A stretch of DNA of 64,000 nucleotides from Branchipolynoe longqiensis (Eukaryota > Annelida > Polychaeta > Phyllodocida > Polynoidae): assembly GCA_030323885.1 (NCBI GenBank), contig CM059194.1, positions 29,670,363 through 29,734,362 of the forward strand, written 5' to 3'. A program made the position numbers and the translations under genes. The notes below the pieces were generated by a model. The model did no database searches. It saw nothing but the letters and a program-made list of their open reading frames with translations, and was not told the origin of the DNA. Shown here piece by piece: positions 45,252 through 55,513 of the stretch (position 1 is its first letter; each line of letters begins with the position of its first letter).

Positions 45252-47632
45252 TGTTGCAGTCACACTACGACGACAAGGGGCGACGACAGCCCAGCGACAG
45301 CGACTCCCGGTCTGTCGCCGAGTGTCGTCGGGTGTCGCTCGGCTGTCGCCTAATTGTCGCGGGGGTGTCGCTGCGACACCTCCGTGACACCTCCAGTTTC
45401 TCGACTGTCGCCGGGTTGTCGTCCGCTTTTTGGACATGTTGAAAAACTTCGATGACAGCCGACGACAGCCGATGTCGCTCGGCTGTCGATACGGTGTCGC
45501 TACGGTGTCGGTACAGTGTCGATACTGTGTTGTCTTTGTCGTTAAGGTGTCGTCTTTGTCGTTAAGCTGTCATCGCTTCTCTCTCCATAGCAGCTGTATG
45601 TGTGTCTCTGTGTCTATGTGTGTGTCTCTGTGTGTGTGTCTCTGTGTCTGTGTGTGTGTCTCTGTGTCTCTGTGTGTGTGTCTGTGTGTGTGTCTCTGTG
45701 TCTCTATGTGTGTGTGTCTGTGTGTGTATCTCTGTGTCTGTGTGTGTGTCTCTGTGTCTGTGTGTGTGTCTCTGTGTGTGTATCTGTGTCTGTGTGTGTG
45801 TCTCTGTGTGTGTCTCTTTGTGTCTGTGTGTGTCTGTGTGTGTCTCTGTGTGTGTCTCTCTGTATGTGTCTTTGTGTCTGTGTCTGTGTGTCTGTGTGTG
45901 TGTCTCTGTGGTGTCTGTGTGTCTCAGTGTGTGTCTCTGTGTGTATCTGTGTCTGTGTGTGTCTCTGTGTCTCTGTGTGTGTCTCTGTATGTGTCTCTGT
46001 GTCTGTGTGTGTGTCTGTGTGTGCCTGTGTGTGTCTGTGTGTTGTGTCTGTGTGTGTGTCTCTGTGTGTGTCTCTGTGTGTGTCTGTGTGTGTCTCTGTG
46101 TTGTGTCTCTGTCTGTGTCTGTGTGTGTGTCTGTGTGTGTCTGTGTGTGTCTGTGTGTGTCTGTGTGTGTGTCTCTGTATGTGTCTCTGTGTCTGTGTGT
46201 GTCTGTGTGTGTTTCTGTGTGTTGTGTCTCTGTGTCTCTGTGTGTGTATCTGTGTCTGTGTGTGTGTCTCTGTGTGTGTGTGTGTGTGTCTGTGTGTGTG
46301 TCTGTGTGTGTGTCTGTGTGTGTCTGTGTGTGTCTGTGTGTGTGTCGGTGTGTGTCTGTGTGTGTGTCTCTGTGTCTGTGTGTGTCTGTGTGTGTCTCTG
46401 TGTGTGTCTGTGTGTGTGTCTCTGTGTGTGTGTCTGTGTGTCTGTGTTCTCTGTGTTGTGTCTCTGTGTCTCTGTGTGTGTCTGTGTGTGTGTATCTGTG
46501 TGTGTCTGTGTGTCTGTGTGTGTCTGTGTGTGTCTGTGTGTGTGTCTCTGTGTGTCTGTGTGTGTGTCTCTGTGTTGTGTCTCTGTGTCTCTGTGTGTGT
46601 CTCTGTGTGTGTATCTGTGTCTGTGTGTCTCTCTGTGTGTGTCTCTTTGTCTCTGTGTGTGTCTGTGTGTGTGTCTCTGTATGTGTCTATGTGTGTATCT
46701 GTGTGTGTGTCTCTCTGTGTGTAACTGTGTCTGTGTGTGTGTCTCTGTGTCTGTGTGTGTGTCTCTGTGTCTCTGTGTGTGTCTCTGTGTGTGTCTCTCT
46801 GTATGTGTGTCTCTGTGTCTATGTGTGTGTCTATGTGTGTGTGTCTCTGTGTCTTTGTGTCTCTGTTGCAGACACACAGATACACAAACAGACACACAGA
46901 CACACACACAGACACACAGAAACACAGAGACACACACAGAGAGACACACACAGACACACAGAGACACACACACAGACACACAGAAACACAGAGACACACA
47001 CAGAGACACACAGACACACACAGAAACACAGAAACACAGAGACACACACAGAGTCACACACACAGAGACACACACAGAGACACACAGAGAGACACACACA
47101 GAGACACAGAGACACAGACACACACATAGAGACACACAGAGACACAGAGTCACACACAGACACACACACAGACACACACATAGAGACACACAGAGACACA
47201 GAGACACATACACACACATAGAGACACACACAGACACAGGGTCATACACACACAGACACACACAGATACACACACACACAGAAACACAGAGACACACACA
47301 CACAGACACACACACAGACACACACAGACACAGACACACACATAGATACACATACAGAGACACAGAGTCACACACACAGAGACACACACAGAGACACACA
47401 CAGAGACACAGACACACACGTAGAGACACACACAGAGACACAGAGTCACACACACACACACAGACACACACACACAGACACTGTCGTCCCCACTGTCATC
47501 TTGTCTGTCATCCCGATGTCGTCAGGCTGTCGTCCGGATGTCGTCCGATTGTCGTCCAACTTGGCCCGAATTTGCAAAATCCAAGTCGCTGGGCTGTCAT
47601 CACCCCCTTGTCGTCGTAGTGTGACTGCTACA
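45252..47632. mobile_element. GTCACAC element H2, 2.38 kb, with giant TGTC hairpin
   Basis: Ends TGTTGCAGTCACACTACGAC and GTCGTAGTGTGACTGCTACA are inverted over about 45 bp, flanked by TTA at 45249-45251 and 47633-47635. Subterminal DNA is rich in TGTCG words. The middle is TCTGTGTGTGTC repeats (45597-46868) followed by their complement (46870-47482). All long frames across it are repeat artefacts. Confidence 0.88.
45597..47482. repeat. Inverted microsatellite: (TGTGTGTCTC)n then (GAGACACACA)n
   Basis: About 1270 bp of TGTGTC/TCTG units on the + strand is followed, after the turn TTGCAGA at 46867-46873, by about 610 bp of the complement. The units are imperfect 8-14 bp words. A single strand could fold into a stem of at least 600 bp. 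Confidence 0.92.
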
Positions 47633-47663
47633 TTAAGCGTTCAAGGCTCCAATCGCAACGATG

Positions 47664-48006
47664 TTTGGTTGTTGGTTGGTTGTTGGAGTTTTATGTCTTG
47701 GCAACATCTATGGTAATATCAGGACAGGTACTGACTTGTCACAGTGCACATTCATGGTGACGTTATAGTACTGCCCCACTGGAAGACCAGGCCACCAGCA
47801 CCATGACCTGATATCCCATTCAGTCACATTATCCTGACACTGAGCCAACCAGTCCTTACCCTATACTAATAATGCTGTGTGCCTGGCTAGGAAGCGACAA
47901 GTATAAATTTTCATGTCATTGGTTTGATTCGACCAGGGTCCGGAACCCACGATCTATCAAAACGGGAGACAGACACTCAACTAATTTAGCCATCCCGTCT
48001 GGTTCA
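47664..48006 (-). mobile_element. SINE-A, full length
   Basis: Inverted complete copy: tail (TTGGTTGTTGGTTGG), TTATGTCTTGGCAACATC, full body, B box region (GACCAGGGTCCGGAACCC) and head (TTAGCCATCCCGTCTGG). It begins 30 bp after the 2.38-kb GTCACAC element. Confidence 0.9.
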
Positions 48007-48044
48007 AGCTCGTCGATTTTACCTGCCAACTGCATTGTGTTAAT

Positions 48045-48380
48045 ATTAAAGCTGCTTAGTCTGATAAAAGCGTCAAATTTTCAAAACCAAAACACTGACC
48101 TAGATTTGATTCTACATATCTAACCCAGGTACTGATACATGTATGCATTTGTTGTTACATAGAATACTGAGTAAATTTAGCAGAACCTGTTACTGCAGAA
48201 GCATATGGTGTCTGAGTTTGGCGTGCTTGCTAATGTTAATTTGGAATATTTGCACTTCAAATATCTCAAAAGTTAGCCATTTAAAATAAAAGTTACTTCA
48301 AACTGAAGTATGATAGATTATAATGATCAACCTCATATGTTTATCTCAGAAAATGGCAAAAACTCAAAACCAAATTTAAT
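48045..48380 (-). mobile_element. MITE-M, short form, far end lost
   Basis: Left end ATTAAAGCTGCTTAGTCTGA and core (GCAGAACCTGTTACTGCAGA, ATTATAATGATCAACC). It stops at AAACTCAAAACCAAATTT without the terminal repeat. Confidence 0.8.
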
Positions 48381-48555
48381 ATTTGAGAACATTTTATATG
48401 CGCGACACTTGGAGTTTTTATGGCTGTAAGTGTAATATCCATACCATGTAGCCAAAAAAAGAACTGTTTTGAAATAAAAATAGTGCTTGCCATTATACAA
48501 AAGAAGAATCAGTCATAGAGAAGTCATTCAGTACATATGTCATCTAAAGAACCAA

Positions 48556-48868
48556 CTAGGTTTTCGTTCTAGCAACATCTGAGGTCATATTCGAATCGAT
48601 ACCCACTTGTGAATACACATTGATGGTGGCTTTTTGGTGCTGTTCAACTCTGCTGCCATGTTACTGGCAGAGTGACCCGGTATTCAACTCAATCACATTA
48701 TCCTGACACTTAACCAACCACTCCTTGCCCTCTCTTAGAAATGCTGAGAATCAGGGCAATGTAGTGACAAGTGTCAATTTGATATTCAATTTGATCTTGT
48801 CGGGGATTGCTTCCACAAACTTGCTCATGGGAAGTGGACACTTTAACCACTCGGCCATCCCGTCCAAT
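48556..48868 (-). mobile_element. SINE-A, old copy
   Basis: Inverted: CTAGCAACATCTGAGGTCAT, CACATTATCCTGACACTTAA, CCACTCCTTGCCCTC, ending in the head CACTCGGCCATCCCGTCC. Confidence 0.75.
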
Positions 48869-49060
48869 CAATACTGATATAAGAGGAGGTCAGAGTAGGA
48901 GGTCAAAACTTTGGTTAGTCTCATATTCTAGTTTCTCTCAAAATTCGACAAGTGGTGCACTGCACTTTATTATGTATCGAACACATTATCACTGAAAATC
49001 ACCGGCTGATTGATAAAATTCAGTCATTTAAAGAGAGACGAAAGAGCACACAAGACGAGA

Positions 49061-49333
<273 letters not shown>

Positions 49334-49354
49334 TGGAGCTATTTCAGGTGTAGT

Positions 49355-50235
49355 CGCGACGAGAGAGGGGGAGACATAGAGAGGGGGAGAGGGAGAGAAG
49401 GAGAGATAGAGGGAAGATACGAGAGAAGGGGAAGATATAAAGGGGAGAAGATGAGAGAGGGGAGAGACGGGAGAGAGGGGGAGAGATGAGAGAGGGAAGA
49501 TATGGGAGAGGGGGAGAGAGGAGAGAGGGGGAGAAACGAGAGAGGGGAGAGACGAGGAGGTGAGAGACGAGAGAGGCGGAGAGGGGGAGAGACGAGAGAG
49601 GGGGAGAGAGGAGAGAAGGGGAGAGACGAGAGAGGGAGGATACGGAAAGAGGGGAGAGAAGAGAGAGGGGGAGAGATGAGAGAGGGGGGGAGAGGAGAGA
49701 AGGGGAGAGACGAGAGAGGGAGGCTACGAGAGAGGGGGAGAGATGAGAGAGGGGGAGAGACAAGAGAGGGGAAGAGACGAGACAGGGGGGAGAGACGAGA
49801 GAGGGGGAGAGATGAGAGAGGGTGGAGAGACCGAGAGAGAGAGAGGGGGAGAGACGAGAGAGGGGAAGAGACGAGAGAGGGGAGGAGAACGAGAGAGGGG
49901 GAGAGATGAGAGAGGGAGGAGAGACGAGAGAGGGGGAGGGAAGAGAGAGGGGGGACAGGGGAGAGAAGGGAAGAGAAGAGAGAAGGGGAGAGACGAGAGA
50001 GGGAAGATACGAGAGAGGGGAGAGACGAGAGAGGGGAGAGGTGAGAGAGGGGGAGAGAGGAGAGAAGGGGAGAGACCAGAGAGGGAAGATATGAGAGAGG
50101 GGAGAGACGAAAGAGGGGAGAGACGAGAGAGGGGAGAGATGAGAGAGGAGGAGAGAGGAGAGAAGGGGAGGGACGAGAGAGGGGGAGAGACGAGAGCGGG
50201 AGAGAGACGAGAGAAGGGGAGAGACAAGAGAATTC
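49355..50235. repeat. Polypurine array, GAGAGGGGGAGAGACGA units
   Basis: About 880 bp of imperfect 17-18 bp and longer units such as GAGACGAGAGAGGGGGAGA. The + strand is nearly all purine, with only scattered C and T. Frames on both strands are low-complexity artefacts. Confidence 0.93.
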
Positions 50236-50239
50236 TGCT

Positions 50240-50574
50240 GAACTTGAACAAAGACCCTATACCACGGCTCACTCAGCCTGCACTGTGTAATCAAGAGAAC
50301 AGCCAGCGCACCAGGTGGTGAGTTTGATAATTTTGATAGCCTTATAATGGGTTGTGCGTATGGTGTGTGTGCTTGAGCATGTGTGTGTCAGTGTGCTGGA
50401 AGAAGGATGTTGGGGGATTGTGTGTATGGTGGCAAGGGTGGGGAGGGGCAGGGTGTGGAGTAGTGGTGGTGGGAGTTCTATAGGAGTAGCAACACGCAAC
50501 CAGTGGGTCTTTCCCCTCCCCACCCCCACCCCCCTTACATCAGGGAGGGGCTCATGAGGTGTGGTGTGAGAGCA
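50240..50574. other. No gene recognised
   Basis: A short non-repetitive stretch between polypurine arrays, with GTGTGTG words. No exon signals are convincing. Confidence 0.45.
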
Positions 50575-51050
50575 CAGACTGACGTGAGGGAGATAGGGAG
50601 GGGGAGAGGGAGAGGGAGGAAGGGGGAGGAAGAGGGAGTGTGGAGAGCAAGGGGAAGGGGAGGAGGTGTTGTGTGAGAGCGCCAAGTAAGGTGGGTGAGG
50701 AGGGGAGGGGGAGAGGGAGGGGAGAGGGAGTGTGGGGGAGGGAAGGAGGAAGGGGGTTGGAGAGGAATGGGGAAAGGTGAGGAAGAAGAGGAGGAAGGGG
50801 GAGGAATGAGGAGGAAGGGAGGTGTGGTGTGAGAGCGCTTGGTAAAGTGGATGAGGAGGGAGATAGGGACAGGGAAGGGTGGGAATGGGAGGGTGAAGGG
50901 GAGGTGAAGGGCGGTGAGGCTGTGGGGGACGGAGGGGAGGGCGGTGAGGACGGAAGGAGGGAGGGTTGGAGGGAGGGGGGAGGGAGGGCGAGAGAGCGGG
51001 GGAGGGGGAGGTAATGAAGGAGGGTGGGGCAGAGGGAGGTGGGGACCAGG
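50575..51050. repeat. Polypurine array with recurring GGTGTGGTGTGAGAGC
   Basis: GGGAGGAAGGGGGAGG-type words fill units headed by TGTGTGAGAGCGCCAAGTAA (50671) and TGTGAGAGCGCTTGGTAAAG (50827), about 155 bp apart. An earlier header is at 50561 (TGTGAGAGCACAGACTGACG). Confidence 0.85.
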
Positions 51051-51178
51051 CAGTGGGCGCAACATCGGCCAAATCCAAATGACAGGCAATCTCTCTTTTT
51101 ATTTATTTTAAACTCACCTTCTCGCTTTGTATGTGTTTACATGTGCACCAGAGCCAGCAGCCGGGCTGATCAAACCCA

Positions 51179-51193
51179 CCACTAGATGGCACT
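51179..51193 (+). promoter_or_regulatory. CTCF-like site
   Basis: CCACTAGATGGCACT fits the CTCF core consensus CCASYAGRKGGCRSY at every position. It lies about 1.1 kb past the stop of the EGF-like peptide gene. CTCF is known in many bilaterians. Binding here is inference from the motif alone. Confidence 0.35.
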
Positions 51194-51679
51194 GCGAAAT
51201 TTACATTACCATGGGAGCGATAGGTAGTGAGCCTTCTTAGTGTTATAGGGTCTTTGACATGAATCAGAACATTTATGCAATCAAACTGCTCTCCCAAAGC
51301 AAAAACAAACGCTGCATGCCGCTTGAAGGATGTAACTGTGGTTTATTTATGGGTATACACTGTTTGTTTCCGGATGTAGCCATTGAGAATCTGTCCATTC
51401 TGAGAGGCGTCTGTATTTACAGGGTGTGGTGTCCATGTACTGCTCCTTTCTGCTAATAAAGGACAGTGTCATTGTGTACAGGGCCAGCTCAGCTCTGCAC
51501 CAGATAACATAAGAATTACAGCCGGCCGCCCCAAAAGATAATCATAAAATCTTTGACATTATCAGATAGCATCAGGTTTCTTGAAATGAAAAATATCAGA
51601 AGATAATAATTATCCATGAAAGTGATTAAAAAAGGAGAGGCTTAGTGTGAATTTAAATACAGGAATTCAGATTTACCTG

Positions 51680-51800
51680 TCATTATACAGTGTGGTGACC
51701 AAGCCGACCTGATGAAACGCAAACCAGACTGTTAGTGTTATGTAGAGTGATGACTAGCCTGTAAGATTCACACAGCATTATGCAGAGTGGCGACCAAGCT
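51680..51800. repeat. Short direct repeat
   Basis: CATTATACAGTGTGGTGACCAAGC (51681) and CATTATGCAGAGTGGCGACC (51776) are about 95 bp apart. Too short and old to classify. Confidence 0.55.
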
Positions 51801-52194
51801 GACATACCAACCAAAATGCGCTCGAGAGTCGGGAACTGTTGTCTGTTGATGTATGACTCTAGTCCTTTGAATGTGCTGTCAGTCCACTAATCAGGAGTTG
51901 CTATCCAACCACTGGATTGAATCAGGCACTGACTGGCTGTCTGTAAGATGTCACGTGACTTGTTCCGACTAGTGAGACCAGACAGTTGGCACCCGACTAA
52001 GACTGGGCTGTTGGTGCTTGACTAATCAGGCTGTGTGGGATGTCGCCTTCTCTGTTTTTTTTTCTGGTAAATGGAATTACTGTATCATTCAATAATTGAA
52101 AGAAAATAATAAATATAATTATCATACTGTTGTCTTATTATATGGTGCCTTAGAATGTTTCTGGTTGTTAAGGTATGCTGGGAAGTGTACATAA

Positions 52195-52204
52195 TTTATT
52201 TATT
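52195..52204 (-). terminator. Poly(A) signal for the EGF-like peptide gene
   Basis: On the minus strand two overlapping AATAAA hexamers lie about 112-121 nt after the stop codon, a normal 3' UTR distance. The call rests on position and motif only. Confidence 0.5.
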
Positions 52205-52315
52205 TGTCAGGGGAAGCCATGTTCCTGTAGTTGCTATGGTGACCAAGCTCAGTAAGCCTCCTCCTCCATCAATGCCCCCTCACCCAATCTCCCCACATGT
52301 GGTGGCGACTAGAAC

Positions 52316-52524
52316 TTAGAAGACATACTTCTCCATGGTTTCAGCAGCATACCCGCACTCGGGCCCGATCCACTTGGTAGTGCAGAGGCAGACACAGAAG
52401 CGGCCCGATTTGGTCCATGTCTTCCTGGGCCCTTTGCCACCATGCAGGCAGCGTGGCAGGTTGTCGTAGCCATTACATGGGAAGGGTACCAGTCGGAAGG
52501 CGCGCTTCTCCACTGTCATATCAC
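52316..52524 (-). other. Terminal coding exon with the cysteine-rich domain
   Basis: This exon encodes residues 32 (split codon) to 100: the end of the propeptide, the KR site and all six domain cysteines, then a TAA stop at 52318-52316. GC content and codon use look unlike the surrounding repeats. The open frame has no internal stop. Confidence 0.7.
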
Positions 52525-55376
52525 CTGGTAGGCATAGCAGTAGTTATAGAGAGGTAAGGGAACCAGTTGAACATAATGCTAATTTACCCAAGTATTGGGC
52601 TATCATTTTAATTTATAGTGAAGAATGAAGCTATGTTTCACTAGAAAATAAATATTAAAAGGTTCGGTACTGCAATGTGTGTCCATTACTTTCTCTACTA
52701 TCTAGGGACCAGGATAAGTGAACCTGTGGGTGTGAGGCAGGAACTAGTGGAACCCAGAGTGATAATGTTGCAGAATGTAAAAAAGAACTTAGTATGGATT
52801 ATGATGCCCAGTGCTGTACTCCAGAAAATCCTCTCCCGTAGATCTTTACAAAACTTCCCTACTAAAAGGCAAACATGTGCTTTGAGAGTGGCAGGAAGTA
52901 CAATGGTATAATTGTGTAGTTTCTGATTTGCTTGTCAGTTTTCTAATTGTTTATAAGGTTTTCTTTTAATTGTAATTTAATGAATGAATAGATATATATC
53001 ACTGTTAGTCCAGTGTTCAAATACAGTTCAATTATGACACATCTCATAAATGTAGGTCACCTTTTAATTGTGATTTAATGAATGAATATGTCCCTGTTAG
53101 TCCAGTGTTCAAATACATGACACATCTCAGAAATTTCTTTTCATGTGAAAAACCCTTTCATTAAAGTAGTGTGTATTTGGTGTTTGCTTTGTAGACCATC
53201 AGCAATACTGGCCATGTTGGAGGGTCTTTTCAAGCTTATAACTGGTCATCTTTGCCCACATTCTTTGCCTATTGTGCTTTGCTATTCTTGAAATTGTCTT
53301 ATTTAAGGTAGTGGATTAACTATTGATACATATTTTTAGAAGTGACAGATGGCCGGGAAGTAATGACAATATAAGGAGGGAGATGGGAGGGTATGGAGAG
53401 GGAGGTGGGAGGTGGGAGGTGAGAGGGTGGATGTGAGGGCGTAGGGAGGAAGATAGGAAAGTATGGTGAGGGAGGTGGGAGGTGGGAAGTGGGAGGTGGG
53501 AGGTGGGAAGTGGGAGGCAATATTAGAGGGTGTTGGGAGGGAGATGCGAGGGTATGGAGAGGGAGGTGGGAGGTGGGAAGTGGGAGGGAATATCTGAGGG
53601 TGTTGGGAGGGAGATGCGAGGGTATGCAGAGGAAGGGCGAGGTGGCGAAGTGGGAGGAATATCTGAGGGTGTTGGGAGGGAGATGCGAGGGTATGGAGAG
53701 GGGAGGTGGCGGTGGTAAGGGGGGGGGGGATATCTGAGGGTGTTGGGAGGGAGATGCGAGGGTATAGAGAGGGAGGTGGGAGGTGGGAAGTGGGAGGGAA
53801 TATATGAGGGTGTTGGGAGGGAGATGCGAGGGTATGCGGAGGGAGGTGAGAGGTGGGAAGTGGGAGGGAATATCTGAGGGTGTTGGGAGGGAGATGCGAG
53901 GGTATGCGGAGGAAGGTGGGCGTTGAGAGGTGCGAGGGTGTCGGGAAGGGGATAGGAGGGTAATGGGAAGGAGGTGACAGATGGGAGGGTGTGCGGAGGG
54001 ATGTGGGAGGGTGTGGGCAGGGGTGTGGGAGTGGGTGTGGGGAAGGATAGGGTGTGAGGTTGATGGATGGGAGAGGCAGGAAAGAGTTCGCGAGGGGGTG
54101 GGGAAGAGGGAGGGGGCGGAGGGGAAATAAGTGCAGGAAAGAGAGGAGGAGGAGGAGGAGGAGGAGGAGATGGGAGGGGAGGGGCGGGGAGGAGGGGAGG
54201 TCAGCTGTAAGCACAGCGACAAATGGCAACAGGGTGGGGGGGGGGGGATTCCGGCGCGGGCGGAAGCAGTTCTTTGCGTCAATGTCACCGACCTTGCTTC
54301 TGCTGTAGTCTCACATAATTCCGCAAACCTGGCAAGTTACGGCAATAACAACACACGGGCGTAGCTACATTGTCAGAATCTAAGCACGTGAGAACATTTT
54401 CTCTCAGTGTCATATTTCTTTTTCCGTACTAATGCACTTTAACTTTAAAAAGAAAATGGTATACACAATTTTATGCTTACAATTAAAAATGTTCCTGTAA
54501 GCACATGCAAACAATTTTGCGCTTGCAATTTAAAGATTTCTGGCCACACCCCCACAATATGGCTGACTTTGCCGCTGGTTGATGCGGATTAGATTGGATT
54601 ATCCTGTCCAGTCAGCTGACCGATGTTTGAGGCGATCTTTAGAGTCAAACAGTAACACTAACATAGACTAATCACGCTCTGTACCATACCACTCCAGGCG
54701 CTAATCCCGGCTGTTGTATATTGTTACTTAGACTATGTTAGAGGTCACTGATTGATTGATTTATTGATTGGTGATTTATTGATTGGTGATTTCTTAACAC
54801 TGTATTGGCAGCTCTGTAAAAGTGATGGTTGAATAAAAAATAAAAAATATTCTCATTGTGAATATGGCCTATTTTTTATATTTTTTTATTCAACCATCAC
54901 TTTTACAGAGTGCAAAAGTATACAATCAATTACATGTCAATAGACACTGTGAATTTAAAAAGCACACAATTATATAATTTGTTGCCAAGGGAAATACAAT
55001 TCTAGATACAAGTTAAAGGTCATTAATTGATCAAATGGGTTTAATACACTATATGAGCTCTCCCCAAAAAGGCTATAAACTCCAGACTGGGTTTATTAAT
55101 TTTGTAAGATGACTTTGAATTCAGCCTGATTATAGTGATAGTGTGTCATATGCTGCTGTGAAACTCATCCCAGCAGCAGACACAACACATGCTTAGCGTT
55201 TAGCACCACGTGAACACTAGAGGTTGCCACCTAGCTACAATATACTGCTGGTAACTGGAGGGTCGCGTAGGGTGCGCCTTACCTGGCGCTTCCGCCTCAC
55301 GGACCGATGGGAAGGAGAGGACGCCATGGACGCCGAGCAGGAAGCAGAGCAGGATGCTGGTCACAACCGGATGCAT
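52316..55376 (-). CDS. Secreted six-cysteine EGF-like peptide precursor, two coding exons
   Basis: The coding sequence joins 55376-55283 and 52524-52316 on the minus strand (94 + 209 = 303 bp: 100 codons plus stop). Exon 1 starts at ATG 55376 and ends at a CAG|GTAAGG donor in phase 1. The next exon follows a TACCAG acceptor at 52525 and continues in phase. Exon 1 itself follows a pyrimidine-rich CTCCAG acceptor at 55388, so a 5' UTR exon probably lies upstream. Residues 1 to about 22 form a signal peptide (hydrophobic core ILLCFLLGVHGVLS). Lys38-Arg39 is a likely prohormone cleavage site. Cysteines are at 48, 57, 75, 77, 79 and 88 (spacings 8, 17, 1, 1, 8). CLHGG and WIGPEC resemble the second-cysteine and last-cysteine motifs of EGF domains, but the usual third cysteine after HGG is missing and an extra one precedes the CxC. 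The product is probably an extracellular ligand or cysteine-rich peptide. I do not recognise the exact family. The gene model is inferred, without transcript evidence. Confidence 0.72.
53370..54240. repeat. Polypurine minisatellite (70-bp unit) and GA-rich tract
   Basis: The word GAGATGCGAGGGTATG recurs at 53541, 53611, 53680, 53751, 53821 and 53891, giving a 69-71 bp period. Units contain GGAGGTGGGAGGTGGGAAGT and end in GAATATCTGAGGGTGTT. The tract decays into (GGA)n near 54145-54175. The + strand is almost all purine. Confidence 0.9.
54755..55063 (-). mobile_element. Repeat E with internal inversion (hairpin), in the intron
   Basis: TTGATTGGTGATTTCTTAAC begins a copy whose 5' part is present in both orientations: CTGTAAAAGTGATGGTTGAA (54812) and TTCAACCATCACTTTTACAG (54889) are exact complements, separated by an AT-rich loop. 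The rest of the element follows to ACTATATGAG. Confidence 0.75.
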
Positions 55377-55387
55377 GCTGACAATAC
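55283..55387 (-). other. Exon with start codon and signal peptide
   Basis: This exon has 11 nt of 5' UTR, then the ATG at 55376, the signal peptide and the first part of the propeptide. It is bounded by a polypyrimidine-AG acceptor (intron side above 55387) and a GTAAGG donor (277-282 of 55 kb). The 22-bp tandem array begins about 125 bp upstream of the acceptor, so that array would lie in the first intron or near the promoter. Confidence 0.68.
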
Positions 55388-55513
55388 CTGGAGCGGAGCA
55401 GGCAAAGGTCAAAGGTCAACATCTCACGAGACTGGAGAAGTATTGCTCATGTGAAATGAATCGAAACTGTAAAACGAAAAGGGAAGCATGATGTAAGAAA
55501 CTTTTACGCCATT

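Larger units (their letters stand above)
52525..55282 (-). other. Intron of the EGF-like peptide gene
   Basis: This 2.76-kb GT-AG intron holds unrecognised sequence (52525-53365), a polypurine 70-bp minisatellite (53370-53935) continued by GA-rich DNA to about 54235, a short unknown stretch, and a fold-back LINE-tail repeat at 54755-55063. In the transcribed strand the polypurine block is polypyrimidine. Confidence 0.6.

Noticed and set aside
45430..47619. 729-codon frame and other very long frames on both strands
   Set aside because: They are translations of the TGTC/GACA microsatellite inside element H2. Every frame stays open because the repeat lacks stops.
49344..51089. Long Ser/Pro/Leu and Arg/Glu/Gly frames on both strands
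   Set aside because: These are low-complexity translations of polypurine arrays.
53320..54288. 322-codon Pro/Ser/His-rich minus frame in the intron
   Set aside because: It is a translation of the 70-bp polypurine minisatellite, with no start context or splice relation to the EGF-like gene.
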